Below are positions 1 through 8,259 of a DNA stretch of 64,000 bases, piece after piece; positions within the stretch are counted from its first letter, which is position 1; each line of letters begins with the position of its first letter. Origin of the DNA: Paenibacillus mesophilus (GTDB lineage: Bacteria; Bacillota; Bacilli; Paenibacillales; NBRC-103111); NCBI RefSeq assembly GCF_005938385.1, contig NZ_VCRA01000007.1, positions 186,001 to 250,000 on the forward strand. Direction: 5' to 3'. The translations under genes were made by a program, and so were the position numbers. The notes below the pieces were generated by a model. The model saw only the letters and a list, made by a program, of their open reading frames with translations, searched no databases and was not told the DNA's origin.

Positions 1-41
1 GTTTCCGGAAGTCCTCGGACATCGCATCCGGAAACGAAGTT

Positions 42-1148
42 ATGGCGCTGAAAATCGGCATTGTAGGCATGAACGGCATCGGCAAAAACCATGCGGCTTG
101 TTACAAGGAAGACGAGCTGGCGGATCTGGTCGCAGTTTGCGACGTGGTCAAGGAGCGCGCTGACGCGGCCGCCGAGAAGTACGGAGTGAAGGCTTACTAC
201 AGCTTGAAGGACATGGTCGAGAACGAGCCCGACCTGCAAATCGTCGACATCACGACCGGCGGCATCGATAACGGCAGCTGGCATTTCGAACCGGCTATGG
301 AAGCGGTCGGCTACGGAAAGCACGTATTGGTCGAGAAGCCGATCTGTCATGACGTCAAGGAAGCTCGCGAGCTTGTCGCCTTTGCGGATAAGCAGAAGGT
401 GTATCTCGGCTGTAATTTGAACCACTACTTCACGCCCCCTGCCGAGAAGGCGAAGCAATACGTCGATAACGGCGAAATCGGGGAGCTCGTGTACTGCTTG
501 GCGAAGATGGGCTTCAACGGCGGAGAAGCGGGTTACGCGCTTGCAGGCTCGCCGAAGATCAAGGGGCATCCGTATTTCCATATGAAAGCATTTCTGACGC
601 ATCCTCTCAGCGTTATGCGGTATTTTTGCGGAGATATTACCCACATCCAGACGTTCTCGGACCGTCCCGGCTTCCGCAGAAGCGCGGGCGACGTCATGGT
701 ATCGATCAACAGCATCCACATGAAATTCGCGAATGGCGGAGTCGGCTACTTGCTCAGCCAGCGGGGCGATGCGGTATACGGCCTCGGCGGTTGGTGGAGC
801 TTGGAGATGGCCGGCACACGCGGAACGTTCTGCATCGAGAACTGCGTGGAGAAAGTATCGTACTGGAAAGCGGAGAAAGGCATACCGGCCATCAGCGTCC
901 AGCCGAAGCCGGAAGTGACCGACTACGGGACGAATGATTTCGGCCGGACGTTCAACAACAGGCTGCACGCGTTCCTCGAGGACGTATCCAACAACGTCGC
1001 CCGCGACCAGCTGCGCGCCAACGGACGGGACGCTCTTGCCGTGCTGGAATATACATTTGCCGTCATCGAGTCGTACGAACGCGGCGGCGAGACGGTCAGA
1101 CCGCATCCGCTTCCGCCGCTGCACGGGGACCCGCTTTTCATGAAGTAA
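42..1148 (+). CDS. Gfo/Idh/MocA family NAD(P)-dependent dehydrogenase
   Basis: This 368-residue protein has the family's N-terminal Rossmann fold (GIVGMNGIGKNH at residues 6-17, then AVCD near 31) and the signature VEKPI near residue 97, whose Lys is the usual catalytic residue. The C-terminal half matches the alpha/beta substrate domain. Members oxidise or epimerise sugars, inositols and their derivatives in the cytoplasm; the substrate here cannot be read. The ATG at 42 begins directly with the Rossmann strand, but the ribosome site is weak (GGAAACGAA) and the frame stays open to the left edge. A TIM-barrel isomerase follows after 28 bp, a pairing typical of sugar or inositol catabolism. 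Family assignment is firm, substrate unknown. Confidence 0.9.
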   Translation: MALKIGIVGMNGIGKNHAACYKEDELADLVAVCDVVKERADAAAEKYGVKAYYSLKDMVENEPDLQIVDITTGGIDNGSWHFEPAMEAVGYGKHVLVEKPICHDVKEARELVAFADKQKVYLGCNLNHYFTPPAEKAKQYVDNGEIGELVYCLAKMGFNGGEAGYALAGSPKIKGHPYFHMKAFLTHPLSVMRYFCGDITHIQTFSDRPGFRRSAGDVMVSINSIHMKFANGGVGYLLSQRGDAVYGLGGWWSLEMAGTRGTFCIENCVEKVSYWKAEKGIPAISVQPKPEVTDYGTNDFGRTFNNRLHAFLEDVSNNVARDQLRANGRDALAVLEYTFAVIESYERGGETVRPHPLPPLHGDPLFMK

Positions 1149-1176
1149 AGCTCATACAAATGGAGGAACGAATCCG

Positions 1177-1980
1177 ATGATCAAGCTTGGCGTAAATTCC
1201 GTGCTGTTCAAGCATTTCGACTTTGCCGCCGCGGCAAAGCAAATCGCGCTGTGCGGGTACGACGGCGTCGAAATCGCGGCCATTCAAGGCATGTGCGAGC
1301 ATCTCGATTTGAGCCGCTGGAAAGAGCAGAAGAGCGAATTGCAGGCTATCGTTCAGGAGAACGGCCTCGAGTTTCTGTCGACGGAGGTAGCCTCTCTTAG
1401 CGAGGAAAGACTGCTGCCCGCGTTCGAGGCGGCAGCGGAGATCGGCATTCCCGTCATCAACGTCGGTCCCGGCGGGAAGCTCGGCGTTGAAGAGGACGTG
1501 CTGGCGTCGATCGAGAAGCTGGCCCGGCTGTCGGAGCGGGCAGCTTCCTACGGGGTCACGCTGTGCGTGAAGGCGCACGTCGGCAACGCGATCTACAATA
1601 CGCCGACCACGCTTCGGGCGATGGAGGCCGTCTCCTCCTCGGCGTTCGGGATCGATATGGACCCGAGCCACATCCACCGCGCGGGCGAAAATGCCGAAGA
1701 AGCGCTGCCTGCGGTGCTGAGCCGCGTGAGGCACGTCCATATCCGCGACTGCAAGGGCCGGGAGAAAGGCCCCGGGCCGATCGAGCTGCAGGCTTGCGGA
1801 CGCGGCGACATCGATTTGTTCGGCTACTGCAAAGCGATGGTGGACGGCGGCTACAGCGGTCCGGTCGTGCTGGAGGTGATCGGTGCCAGTCCCGATCACT
1901 CGCTGGCCCAAGTCTCGATCGTGGCCGCGGAATCATACGGCTACTTGAACGCCTGCTTGAAGAAGCTGGGCGCCCGTTAA
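1177..1980 (+). CDS. Sugar phosphate isomerase/epimerase (AP endonuclease 2-like TIM barrel)
   Basis: The 267-residue protein starts KLGVNSVLFKHFDF and has the metal-site segments of the xylose-isomerase-like TIM barrel: the DMDPSHIHR stretch near residue 161, HVHIRDCKG near 185 and a terminal VVLEVIG strand. Members isomerise or epimerise sugars, or act on inositol derivatives, with a divalent metal. GGAGG at 1162-1166 sits ten bases before the ATG. It lies 28 bp behind the dehydrogenase and is probably co-transcribed with it. The next 570 bp is non-coding repeat, so the transcript probably ends or is interrupted after this gene. The substrate is unknown. Confidence 0.88.
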   Translation: MIKLGVNSVLFKHFDFAAAAKQIALCGYDGVEIAAIQGMCEHLDLSRWKEQKSELQAIVQENGLEFLSTEVASLSEERLLPAFEAAAEIGIPVINVGPGGKLGVEEDVLASIEKLARLSERAASYGVTLCVKAHVGNAIYNTPTTLRAMEAVSSSAFGIDMDPSHIHRAGENAEEALPAVLSRVRHVHIRDCKGREKGPGPIELQACGRGDIDLFGYCKAMVDGGYSGPVVLEVIGASPDHSLAQVSIVAAESYGYLNACLKKLGAR

Positions 1981-2102
1981 CACGGGCTCCCCTTCCTTAG
2001 TCGGCGGGGGCCGGGCTGATTAGGGGAAGTACTCCTCTCTACTCTCTCCTCTCCCCTCTCCGCCGTCGGCAATTTGGCTGGAATTACTTAATTACCTGGC
2101 TC

Positions 2103-2345
2103 TCCCTCCACCTTTGGCAAGGTTGCGGGAATTTCGGAGTAATAAGGTTCATTTGAACCTTATTGGACGGGAGAGCCGCCAGTTTCGCGGATGTAAGGTA
2201 CATTTGAACACTGTTTACCTGTCTCCCTTGCCACTGTCGGCACTTTTGCGGGAATTTCCGAGTAATAAGGTACATTTGCAATCTATCGGGCGGGCAAGTG
2301 ACCAGTTTGGCGGATATAACGTACATTTGAACACTACCTACTCTA
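2103..2345. repeat. Two tandem ~123-bp imperfect intergenic repeats
   Basis: The block starting with GCGGGAATTTCGGAGTAATA at 2125 recurs with few changes at 2248, a period of 123 bp. Each unit carries two copies of a (G)TACATTTGAAC-like word. The first unit contains the inverted repeat AAGGTTC-ATTT-GAACCTT near 2143-2160. Short reading frames cross the region on both strands, but they follow the repeat and lack ribosome sites, so I read it as non-coding. With the hairpin array downstream it fills the 571-bp gap between the isomerase and the sulfatase-fold gene. Confidence 0.75.
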
Positions 2346-2350
2346 ACAGA

Positions 2351-2537
2351 TTACGAAGTCAGCTTTCCTAAGGAAAGCTCAGCCTACGCTTACGAAGACA
2401 GCTTTCCTTCGGAAAGCTCAGCACATGCTTACGAAGACAGCTTTCCTGCGGAAAGCTCAGCATATGCTTACGATGACAGCTTTCCTTCGGAAAGCTCAGC
2501 ATATGCTTACGATGACAGCTTTCCTTCGGAAAGCTCT
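2351..2537. repeat. Five tandem 39-bp units, each an 8-bp-stem hairpin
   Basis: Units begin at 2351, 2390, 2429, 2468 and 2507, an exact 39-bp period; the last unit is partial. Each contains AGCTTTCC-NNN-GGAAAGCT, at 2361-2379, 2400-2418, 2439-2457, 2478-2496 and 2517-2535. The stem is identical in all five while the 3-base loop varies (TAA, TTC, TGC, TTC, TTC). The last hairpin ends four bases before the AGGAGG ribosome site of the gene at 2552. The array would form a row of hairpins in that gene's leader RNA, or a row of protein sites on DNA. Confidence 0.85.
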
Positions 2538-2551
2538 TAGGAGGAAACCAA

Positions 2552-3949
2552 ATGCCAGCGAAAAAACCGAACGTGATCATATTCGGCATCGACAGCTTAC
2601 GCCGTGATCATATGAGCTCATACGGCTATTCCCGCTTGACCACGCCGCACATGGACAAAATCGCATCAGAGGGAGTCTTGTTCGAGCAGCATTTCAGCCC
2701 GAGTATCCCGACAACGCCGGCTTACGCCTCGATGTTGACGGGAATGGACGTATTCGGGACGGATGTAGTCGCACTTAGACACCAAGGGCCGCTCGGCGGA
2801 CACGTCAAGACGCTTGCCGAAGTACTGAGCGACAACGGCTACAACACGACCTGCATCGGCTTTACGGGCAACCCTTCGTCGCGCGGATTCGACAAGTATT
2901 TGAATTACGAATCGTGGCATCCCGACGAAACCGGACGCGCCCCTAAAGCGCACAATTTGAATCAGGTGGCCGTTCCCGAGCTCGAGCGCCTTGCCGCGGA
3001 CAATAAACCGTTCTTCCTGTTCCTGAGACATATGGATCCCCACTCCCCTTACCTGCCGCCGCAGCCATACGAGCGGACGTTTTACGGGGGCGACGAGAAG
3101 GACCCGGAGAACAACTCTATGGAGCCGGTGTACAACTTCAAACCGTTCGCGGATTTCTTGAAATCGTGGATACCGGAAGGCGTGACCGACCACGCCTATG
3201 TAACGGCACAGTATGACGGGGCGATCGCCTATATGGACGCCTGCATCCAAACGCTGTTCGCCAAGCTCGAAGCGCTCGGCATTACCGAAGAAACGCTTAT
3301 CGTCATTACGGCCGATCACGGCGAGACGCTGTACGAGCATGACTGCTACTTCGACCATCACGGCTTGTACGACTGCACGCTCGTCGTTCCGCTCATCATC
3401 AAATTTCCGGGCGTCGTACCGGCCGGGAAACGGTTTTCCGACGTATCGCTCATCCAAGACATTATGCCGACCGTACTTGACCTGCTCGGGATCAAAAGCA
3501 AAATCAAATTCGACGGGCAAAATCTCGTCAACTGGATCAAAGACAAGCAGACGACCCGCATCAGCGAGTTTTATATTACCGAGTGCACATGGATGCGCAA
3601 GCACGGCTGGCGCACGCCGGAATGGAAGCTAATCCGCGCGCTCGAGCCGGACTTCCATTTCAAGCCGGAGGTCGAGCTGTACAATCTCGTACAGGATCCG
3701 GAGGAGAACGTCAATTTGGCGGAGAAGGAACCGGAAGTCGTAGCGTTGCTCACGAAGCGGATGAACGACCATATCGCGAAACGAGAGAAACAAACGAAAC
3801 GGCAAAATCCGATCTATACGAACCTGAACTGGCACGGCAAAGGCGTCACCTTCAAGTCTTCGCAAGAGGCATACGACGCCATGCACATCGGCTCGATCGT
3901 AAACGCCCGCTCGTTGCAAGAGAAAAAAGCGGAAACCATCAAAAAGTAG
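2552..3949 (+). CDS. Sulfatase-fold (alkaline phosphatase superfamily) hydrolase with Thr in place of formylglycine Cys
   Basis: The 465-residue protein has the sulfatase N-terminus (FGIDSLRRDHMSSYGYS, with the metal-binding Asp) and the second metal site TADHGETLYEHD near residue 255. At the nucleophile motif, where S1 sulfatases have C/S-x-P-x-R, it reads T54-T-P-A-Y. Neither the Cys/Ser that becomes formylglycine nor the Arg is present. Threonine is the nucleophile in other superfamily branches such as lipoteichoic acid synthase, phosphoethanolamine transferases and NPP phosphodiesterases, so a phosphoester or phosphotransfer role is possible. No signal peptide is visible. AGGAGG lies 7 bp before the ATG. 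The hairpin array sits directly upstream. Confidence 0.82.
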   Translation: MPAKKPNVIIFGIDSLRRDHMSSYGYSRLTTPHMDKIASEGVLFEQHFSPSIPTTPAYASMLTGMDVFGTDVVALRHQGPLGGHVKTLAEVLSDNGYNTTCIGFTGNPSSRGFDKYLNYESWHPDETGRAPKAHNLNQVAVPELERLAADNKPFFLFLRHMDPHSPYLPPQPYERTFYGGDEKDPENNSMEPVYNFKPFADFLKSWIPEGVTDHAYVTAQYDGAIAYMDACIQTLFAKLEALGITEETLIVITADHGETLYEHDCYFDHHGLYDCTLVVPLIIKFPGVVPAGKRFSDVSLIQDIMPTVLDLLGIKSKIKFDGQNLVNWIKDKQTTRISEFYITECTWMRKHGWRTPEWKLIRALEPDFHFKPEVELYNLVQDPEENVNLAEKEPEVVALLTKRMNDHIAKREKQTKRQNPIYTNLNWHGKGVTFKSSQEAYDAMHIGSIVNARSLQEKKAETIKK

Positions 3950-4089
3950 CACAAGCACCATTATTCTAGTTAGCAGTCTTAAGCAGCTCTTTTTTTCGGC
4001 GGATTCCCCGAAATAGCAGATGCCAGGGACTCTTATTGGGCGGCAAACCAACCGGTCACCGGCTATCCGTCCCAAATAACAGTCCCAAA

Positions 4090-4136
4090 CATCTCTTATT
4101 TCCAAAAAATCACCGATCCCCTCCGAATAAGAGATG
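4090..4136. other. Inverted repeat with 11-bp arms in intergenic region
   Basis: CATCTCTTATT (4090-4100) and AATAAGAGATG (4126-4136) form perfect 11-bp arms around a 25-bp centre. A related GGGACTCTTATT lies near 4028-4039. The repeat is in the 243-bp gap between two genes and about 56 bp before the next start codon. It could be an operator, an RNA stem or a dispersed repeat. No T-run follows, so it is not a standard terminator. Confidence 0.5.
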
Positions 4137-4192
4137 CAAAAGACTTCTAATCCCGGAAGCTTCTTCGGATAGAAAGAAAGGAAGGATCGCAG

Positions 4193-5200
4193 ATGATCAG
4201 AGTGGCGGTTATCGGCGTCAATAACATTGGCAATATTCATTGCCGCACTTACCGGCAGCACCCGGACACCGAGCTTGCGGCCGTTTGCGACCTGCTGCCG
4301 GAGCGGGCGGAAGCCGCAGGCAAACAGCACGGTGTACCGGCCTATACGGATCTGCACGAAATGCTCGCCAAGGAACAGATCGACGCCGTTGTCGTAGCTA
4401 CCGCGGGAGTAGAGAAAGGCAGCCATCATTTCGCGCCCGTCATGGCCGCCATCGAAGCGGGCAAAGACGTACTCGTCGAGAAACCGATTTCGAACCGGAT
4501 CGAAGAGGCCAGGCACATGGTTGCGTTCGCCCGCGAGAAGGGCGTCCGTCTGGCCTGCAACCTGAACCACCGGTTTGCCCCGGCCGCTTACCGCGCCAAG
4601 GAGCTGCTAACCGAAGGGAAGCTCGGCACCCTTCTGTTTCTTAATATGAGACTTACGATCAACAACCCGCAGGACGATACCGAATGGCTCCATATGAGGG
4701 CTCTGCACCCTCACTCGATCGACGTCATACGCTACTTTGGCGGCGATATCAAGCGGGTTCAATCGTTTATGACGAAAGCTCCGGGACGGCTGGCATGGTC
4801 AACCGTATCGATCAATATGGAGTTCGCGTCGGGAGCCGTCGGGCATTTGACGGGGAGCTACGACATGTCGATGAAGCATCCGATCGAGTGCTGCGAAGTC
4901 GCCGGCAATAAGGGCAGATTGATCATTGACAACGTGTATGAGAGCATGACATACTACCCTCATCATTCGAACGATTTGACTGTGTACCGCAATCCGATAT
5001 TCGGCGGCATGCAAGGCTTCGACGATACGTTCCGGCAGCGGATCAACCGGTTCGTCGGGCAAATCAAAGCCGGCGACGCCCCTGAAGCCATCGAAGCTTC
5101 CGGCGCCGAGGCGCTGGCCGCGCAGGAAGTGATCGAAGCGGCCATCCGCTCGCATCAACTTGGAGGAGCACCCGTGGACGTACCATGCGGCTCCCGATGA
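4193..5200 (+). CDS. Gfo/Idh/MocA family dehydrogenase
   Basis: The 335-residue protein begins IRVAVIGVNNIGNIHCRTY, the nucleotide-binding turn, and has the VEKPIS motif with its Lys near residue 97 and CNLNHRFAP near 122. It resembles the first dehydrogenase of the window in architecture, and the two share the EKPI and CNLNH segments. GGAAGG lies about ten bases before the ATG. The APS-kinase-like gene follows after 18 bp, so the two are probably one transcript. A sugar or cyclitol oxidation role is inferred from the family only. Confidence 0.9.
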   Translation: MIRVAVIGVNNIGNIHCRTYRQHPDTELAAVCDLLPERAEAAGKQHGVPAYTDLHEMLAKEQIDAVVVATAGVEKGSHHFAPVMAAIEAGKDVLVEKPISNRIEEARHMVAFAREKGVRLACNLNHRFAPAAYRAKELLTEGKLGTLLFLNMRLTINNPQDDTEWLHMRALHPHSIDVIRYFGGDIKRVQSFMTKAPGRLAWSTVSINMEFASGAVGHLTGSYDMSMKHPIECCEVAGNKGRLIIDNVYESMTYYPHHSNDLTVYRNPIFGGMQGFDDTFRQRINRFVGQIKAGDAPEAIEASGAEALAAQEVIEAAIRSHQLGGAPVDVPCGSR

Positions 5201-5218
5201 CAACGGAGGTTCTACAAC

Positions 5219-5788
5219 ATGAATAGCAACGAACAGGGTAAAGTGCTCTGGTTTACCGGCTTGTCGGGAGCAGGCAAAACGACGACGGCGGAATATGTAA
5301 AAGCCCGATTGCTCGAGCAAGGGCGGCGCGTCGAGCTGCTCGACGGGGACGAACTGCGCCAAACGATTTGCAAAGGACTCGGTTTCACCCGCGAGGAACG
5401 GCTGGAGAACGTGAAACGCATCGTTTACGTGGCCGGATTGTTATCCAAACACGGCGTTGATGTGCTCGTATCGGCCATTACGCCCTACGCGGAAATGAGA
5501 GATTACGCGCGCGCGACACTTCCGGGATACGTGGAAATTTATGTACAATGCCCGCTGGAGGAATGTGAACGGCGCGACGTCAAAGGACTCTATGCCAAAG
5601 CGAGACGCGGGGAGCTGAACCATTTTACGGGAATATCCGATCCGTATGAAACGCCGCTCTCCCCTGACGTGACGATAAGCACTGCATCCGGTTCGCTCGA
5701 AGCAAACAGCAACGCCATACTATCCTGGCTCGGTAGACCGGGAAATGCGCCATCGGCAGGTTACGATCGCTCGCAAGACGGTGCGTAA
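5219..5788 (+). CDS. cysC: APS kinase-like protein (CysC family)
   Basis: The 189-residue protein contains the P-loop GLSGAGKTT at residues 14-22 and the CysC-type DGDELR near 42, followed by LGFTREERLENVKRI and KGLYAKARRGE near 122. CysC phosphorylates adenylyl sulfate with ATP to give PAPS, the sulfate donor. No cysD/cysN, cysH or other sulfate-assimilation gene is nearby. Its neighbours are dehydrogenases and sulfatase-fold proteins instead. Some proteins annotated CysC act on other nucleotides, such as the Campylobacter capsule phosphoramidate kinase, so a specialised role in making or modifying a glycan is possible. GGAGG at 5204-5208 fixes the start. Family membership is clear and substrate less so. 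Confidence 0.85.
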   Translation: MNSNEQGKVLWFTGLSGAGKTTTAEYVKARLLEQGRRVELLDGDELRQTICKGLGFTREERLENVKRIVYVAGLLSKHGVDVLVSAITPYAEMRDYARATLPGYVEIYVQCPLEECERRDVKGLYAKARRGELNHFTGISDPYETPLSPDVTISTASGSLEANSNAILSWLGRPGNAPSAGYDRSQDGA

Positions 5789-5830
5789 CCCGGCATATGC
5801 CGATAATGCCCAGGGCAGGAGGACGCGGGG

Positions 5831-7249
5831 ATGAAAATCATACTAATATCGCTCGATACGCTTCGAGCCTCCCGTTTAAGCGGATACGGGTACGGTAAAC
5901 GGACCAGCCCTCATATGGACCGGATCGCCCGTGAAGGAGTGCTGTTCGAGCGCGCCTATGCGGCGGATATTCCTACGGAAGTAGCCCATACCGGCATTTT
6001 CACCGGCAAAGTCGGGCTGACGACAGGAATCGTATCGCACGGCTCGGAGCTTACGCATTTGCCGAAAAATACCTCGTGGCTTCCGGCGCTGCTGCGCTCG
6101 GCCGGCTTTACCACTTCCGCCGTCGACAATTTGTATCAATTGAAAGAATGGTTTGCCAGAGGGTACCGGTATTACATCAATAGTGCAGGGGGCAAACGGT
6201 GGATCGACGGGCGGACGGTCAACGAGTTGGCTTTTCCGTGGCTGACGCAGCATAAGGACGAATCGTTTTTCCTATTTCTGCACTATTGGGATGCCCATAC
6301 GCCTTATTTGCCGCCGGAGTCGTATATTCCGGAGTTTTACCCGGACGGACGGAACCCGTTCGATCCCGCCAACCGGAGCATGGAACCGGCGTACAATCAT
6401 TTGGCTTATCCTTTCTTCAAGCATCATCATTACGACTTGCTCGGCGAAGTTACCGACAGCGCTTACTACGATGCGCTGTATGATGCGGAAATCCGTTATT
6501 TGGACGACCGGCTGCGGGATCTGGATCACCATCTGGACGCACTCGGGATACGCGAAGAGACGCTCGTCATCCTGTTCGGGGACCATGGGGAAAGTTTGAC
6601 CGAGCACGACATCTACTGGGATCATTGCGGTTTGTACGAACCGACCGTACACGTTCCGGTCATCATGCGCTGGCCGGGCCGTATACCGGAAGGGCGTCGG
6701 GTACCCGGTTTCGTGCAGCAGGTCGATCTGCTGCCAACCATTCTGGAAGCGATCCGGAGCGAAAACCCGTCCGGCATCGACACAAGCAAGCTCGCCGACC
6801 CGGCCGGGCTGGATGGAGCAAGCTTGTGGCGGACGATCCAAGGAAAAGCCGACAGCACGCACGATACGATCTATTTAAGCGAATGCGCATGGCAAGCCGC
6901 CCGGGGGATCCGGACCGACCGCTACAAATTGATCCGCACCTATGACTCCGGGCCGTTCGTGCGCCCCGAACGGGAGCTTTACGACCTGCTGGCCGATCCG
7001 GAGGAAACGGTCAACCTGGCCGACGCCGAGCCGGAATTGGCCGGACAGCTGGAACGCCGGCTTACCGATTGGGTATCCAGCAAGCTTGCGGGTCGACCGG
7101 ATCCGATGATGCTGCAGTTGGAGGCAGCCGGGCTGCCGTTCCGCAGACGAATCGAGCAAATACTCGGAACGGCGGGCTTGAGCTGGGACGATTGGCGTCG
7201 GAACCCGCGCAGGGAACGATTCGATCTAGCCGTACGCCATCACGGATAA
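5831..7249 (+). CDS. Second sulfatase-fold hydrolase with Thr at the formylglycine position
   Basis: The 472-residue protein has the metal-binding start ISLDTLRASRLSGYGYGKR and the second metal site FGDHGESLTEHD near residue 255. The nucleophile region reads IP-T49-EVAHTGIFTG, so it has neither Cys/Ser nor the CxPxR Arg. It is a paralogue of the protein at 2552, with shared segments including RLSGYGY/HMSSYGY, YLPPESY/YLPPQPY and the final PEETVNLAD/PEENVNLAE. A conserved Thr in both copies argues for function rather than decay. AGGAGG at 5817-5822 precedes the ATG. It follows the APS-kinase-like gene after 42 bp. No export signal is visible, so it is probably cytoplasmic. Confidence 0.82.
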   Translation: MKIILISLDTLRASRLSGYGYGKRTSPHMDRIAREGVLFERAYAADIPTEVAHTGIFTGKVGLTTGIVSHGSELTHLPKNTSWLPALLRSAGFTTSAVDNLYQLKEWFARGYRYYINSAGGKRWIDGRTVNELAFPWLTQHKDESFFLFLHYWDAHTPYLPPESYIPEFYPDGRNPFDPANRSMEPAYNHLAYPFFKHHHYDLLGEVTDSAYYDALYDAEIRYLDDRLRDLDHHLDALGIREETLVILFGDHGESLTEHDIYWDHCGLYEPTVHVPVIMRWPGRIPEGRRVPGFVQQVDLLPTILEAIRSENPSGIDTSKLADPAGLDGASLWRTIQGKADSTHDTIYLSECAWQAARGIRTDRYKLIRTYDSGPFVRPERELYDLLADPEETVNLADAEPELAGQLERRLTDWVSSKLAGRPDPMMLQLEAAGLPFRRRIEQILGTAGLSWDDWRRNPRRERFDLAVRHHG

Positions 7250-7315
7250 TTTTCTCTGTTGAACCGTCAAAAACGACCGGATGAATCGGAGTCATTGGCG
7301 AGGAGTGGGAAGCGG

Positions 7316-8227
7316 ATGAAGTCGATGATCAAGAGCAGCGGATTAATGAAGGATGAATTTCCGTTCTGGATCACGCGCCATACTCAAGGAGCGGTTCAGG
7401 AGCATGGACACGAGTTCGTGGAGCTCGTCTATGTCGTGCGCGGAGCCGGCATGCATATATTTGAAGGAACGCAATACGAGCTCTCCGCCGGGGACGTATA
7501 TATCATCAATCCCGGCGAAACTCATGCGTACACCGTAGCGAGCGGAGAGCAGATGGAGATCGTCAACTGTCTCTTCATGCCTTCCTTCATTCCCGATGCG
7601 CTGTTGAAGGAGCTGGAAATATCGACTTCGATGGACTACTTCTACGTGCATCCGTTCATGAAGCCGGACATCCGCTTCAATCACCATCTGAATTTGCACG
7701 GCCAGGATGCGGTCAACGTACTCGTGCTGCTCGACAGCATGATCCGGGAGCTCGGCCACCGTGGGCCGGGCTATACGACGATCATCCGTCTGCAATTGGT
7801 CGAGCTGCTGGTTCTCCTTTCCCGCTACTATACGTTAATGCGCAACCGCAGCACGACTCCGTCCCCCCGGCAGCTGGAACGCGAAATAACGGCCAGGCGC
7901 ATCTATGGCTACATGGAGCGGAACTATGACAAGAAGATCACTTTGGAGTCGCTGGCCGGTCTATTCAATGTCGGCATCCGCCAGTTGAACCGCCTGATGC
8001 GGCAGGAGTTCGGCAGAAGCATCATCGACGTGCTCCACGAGATCCGGATCGAGCGGGCCAAGCATCTGCTTACCGAATCGGATGAGAAAGTGATTACCGT
8101 CGCGACCCAGGTCGGCTACGACGACCCGTCATTTTTCAGCAGGCTGTTTCTGCGTCACGTAGGATGCCCGCCCAGTCAATACCGTCAAGGACTCGGACTT
8201 CTCCAAGCGCATCGTTCGGGAGAATAA
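7316..8227 (+). CDS. AraC family transcriptional regulator
   Basis: The protein (303 residues from this start) has an N-terminal cupin sensor domain (EHGHEFVELVYV, then GDVYIINPGETHAY) and a C-terminal double helix-turn-helix, with TLESLAGLFNVGIRQLNRL and VITVATQVGYDDPSFFSRLF. The frame can be extended to a TTG at 7259, but AGGAG at 7301-7305 favours the ATG at 7316. It lies between two sulfatase-family genes on the same strand and probably controls this cluster in response to a sugar-like ligand. Confidence 0.9.
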   Translation: MKSMIKSSGLMKDEFPFWITRHTQGAVQEHGHEFVELVYVVRGAGMHIFEGTQYELSAGDVYIINPGETHAYTVASGEQMEIVNCLFMPSFIPDALLKELEISTSMDYFYVHPFMKPDIRFNHHLNLHGQDAVNVLVLLDSMIRELGHRGPGYTTIIRLQLVELLVLLSRYYTLMRNRSTTPSPRQLEREITARRIYGYMERNYDKKITLESLAGLFNVGIRQLNRLMRQEFGRSIIDVLHEIRIERAKHLLTESDEKVITVATQVGYDDPSFFSRLFLRHVGCPPSQYRQGLGLLQAHRSGE

Positions 8228-8259
8228 TCCGCGAGTTTCAAGGAAGGATGACACCGTCC

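Noticed and set aside
2351..2537. CRISPR array
   Set aside because: The units are directly tandem with no unique spacers, and there are no cas genes in the window.
2351..2607. Repetitive ORFs on both strands with 13-residue repeats (such as MLTMTAFLRKAQH)
   Set aside because: They only translate the 39-bp hairpin array, which stays open because 39 is a multiple of three; no ribosome site or independent protein features.
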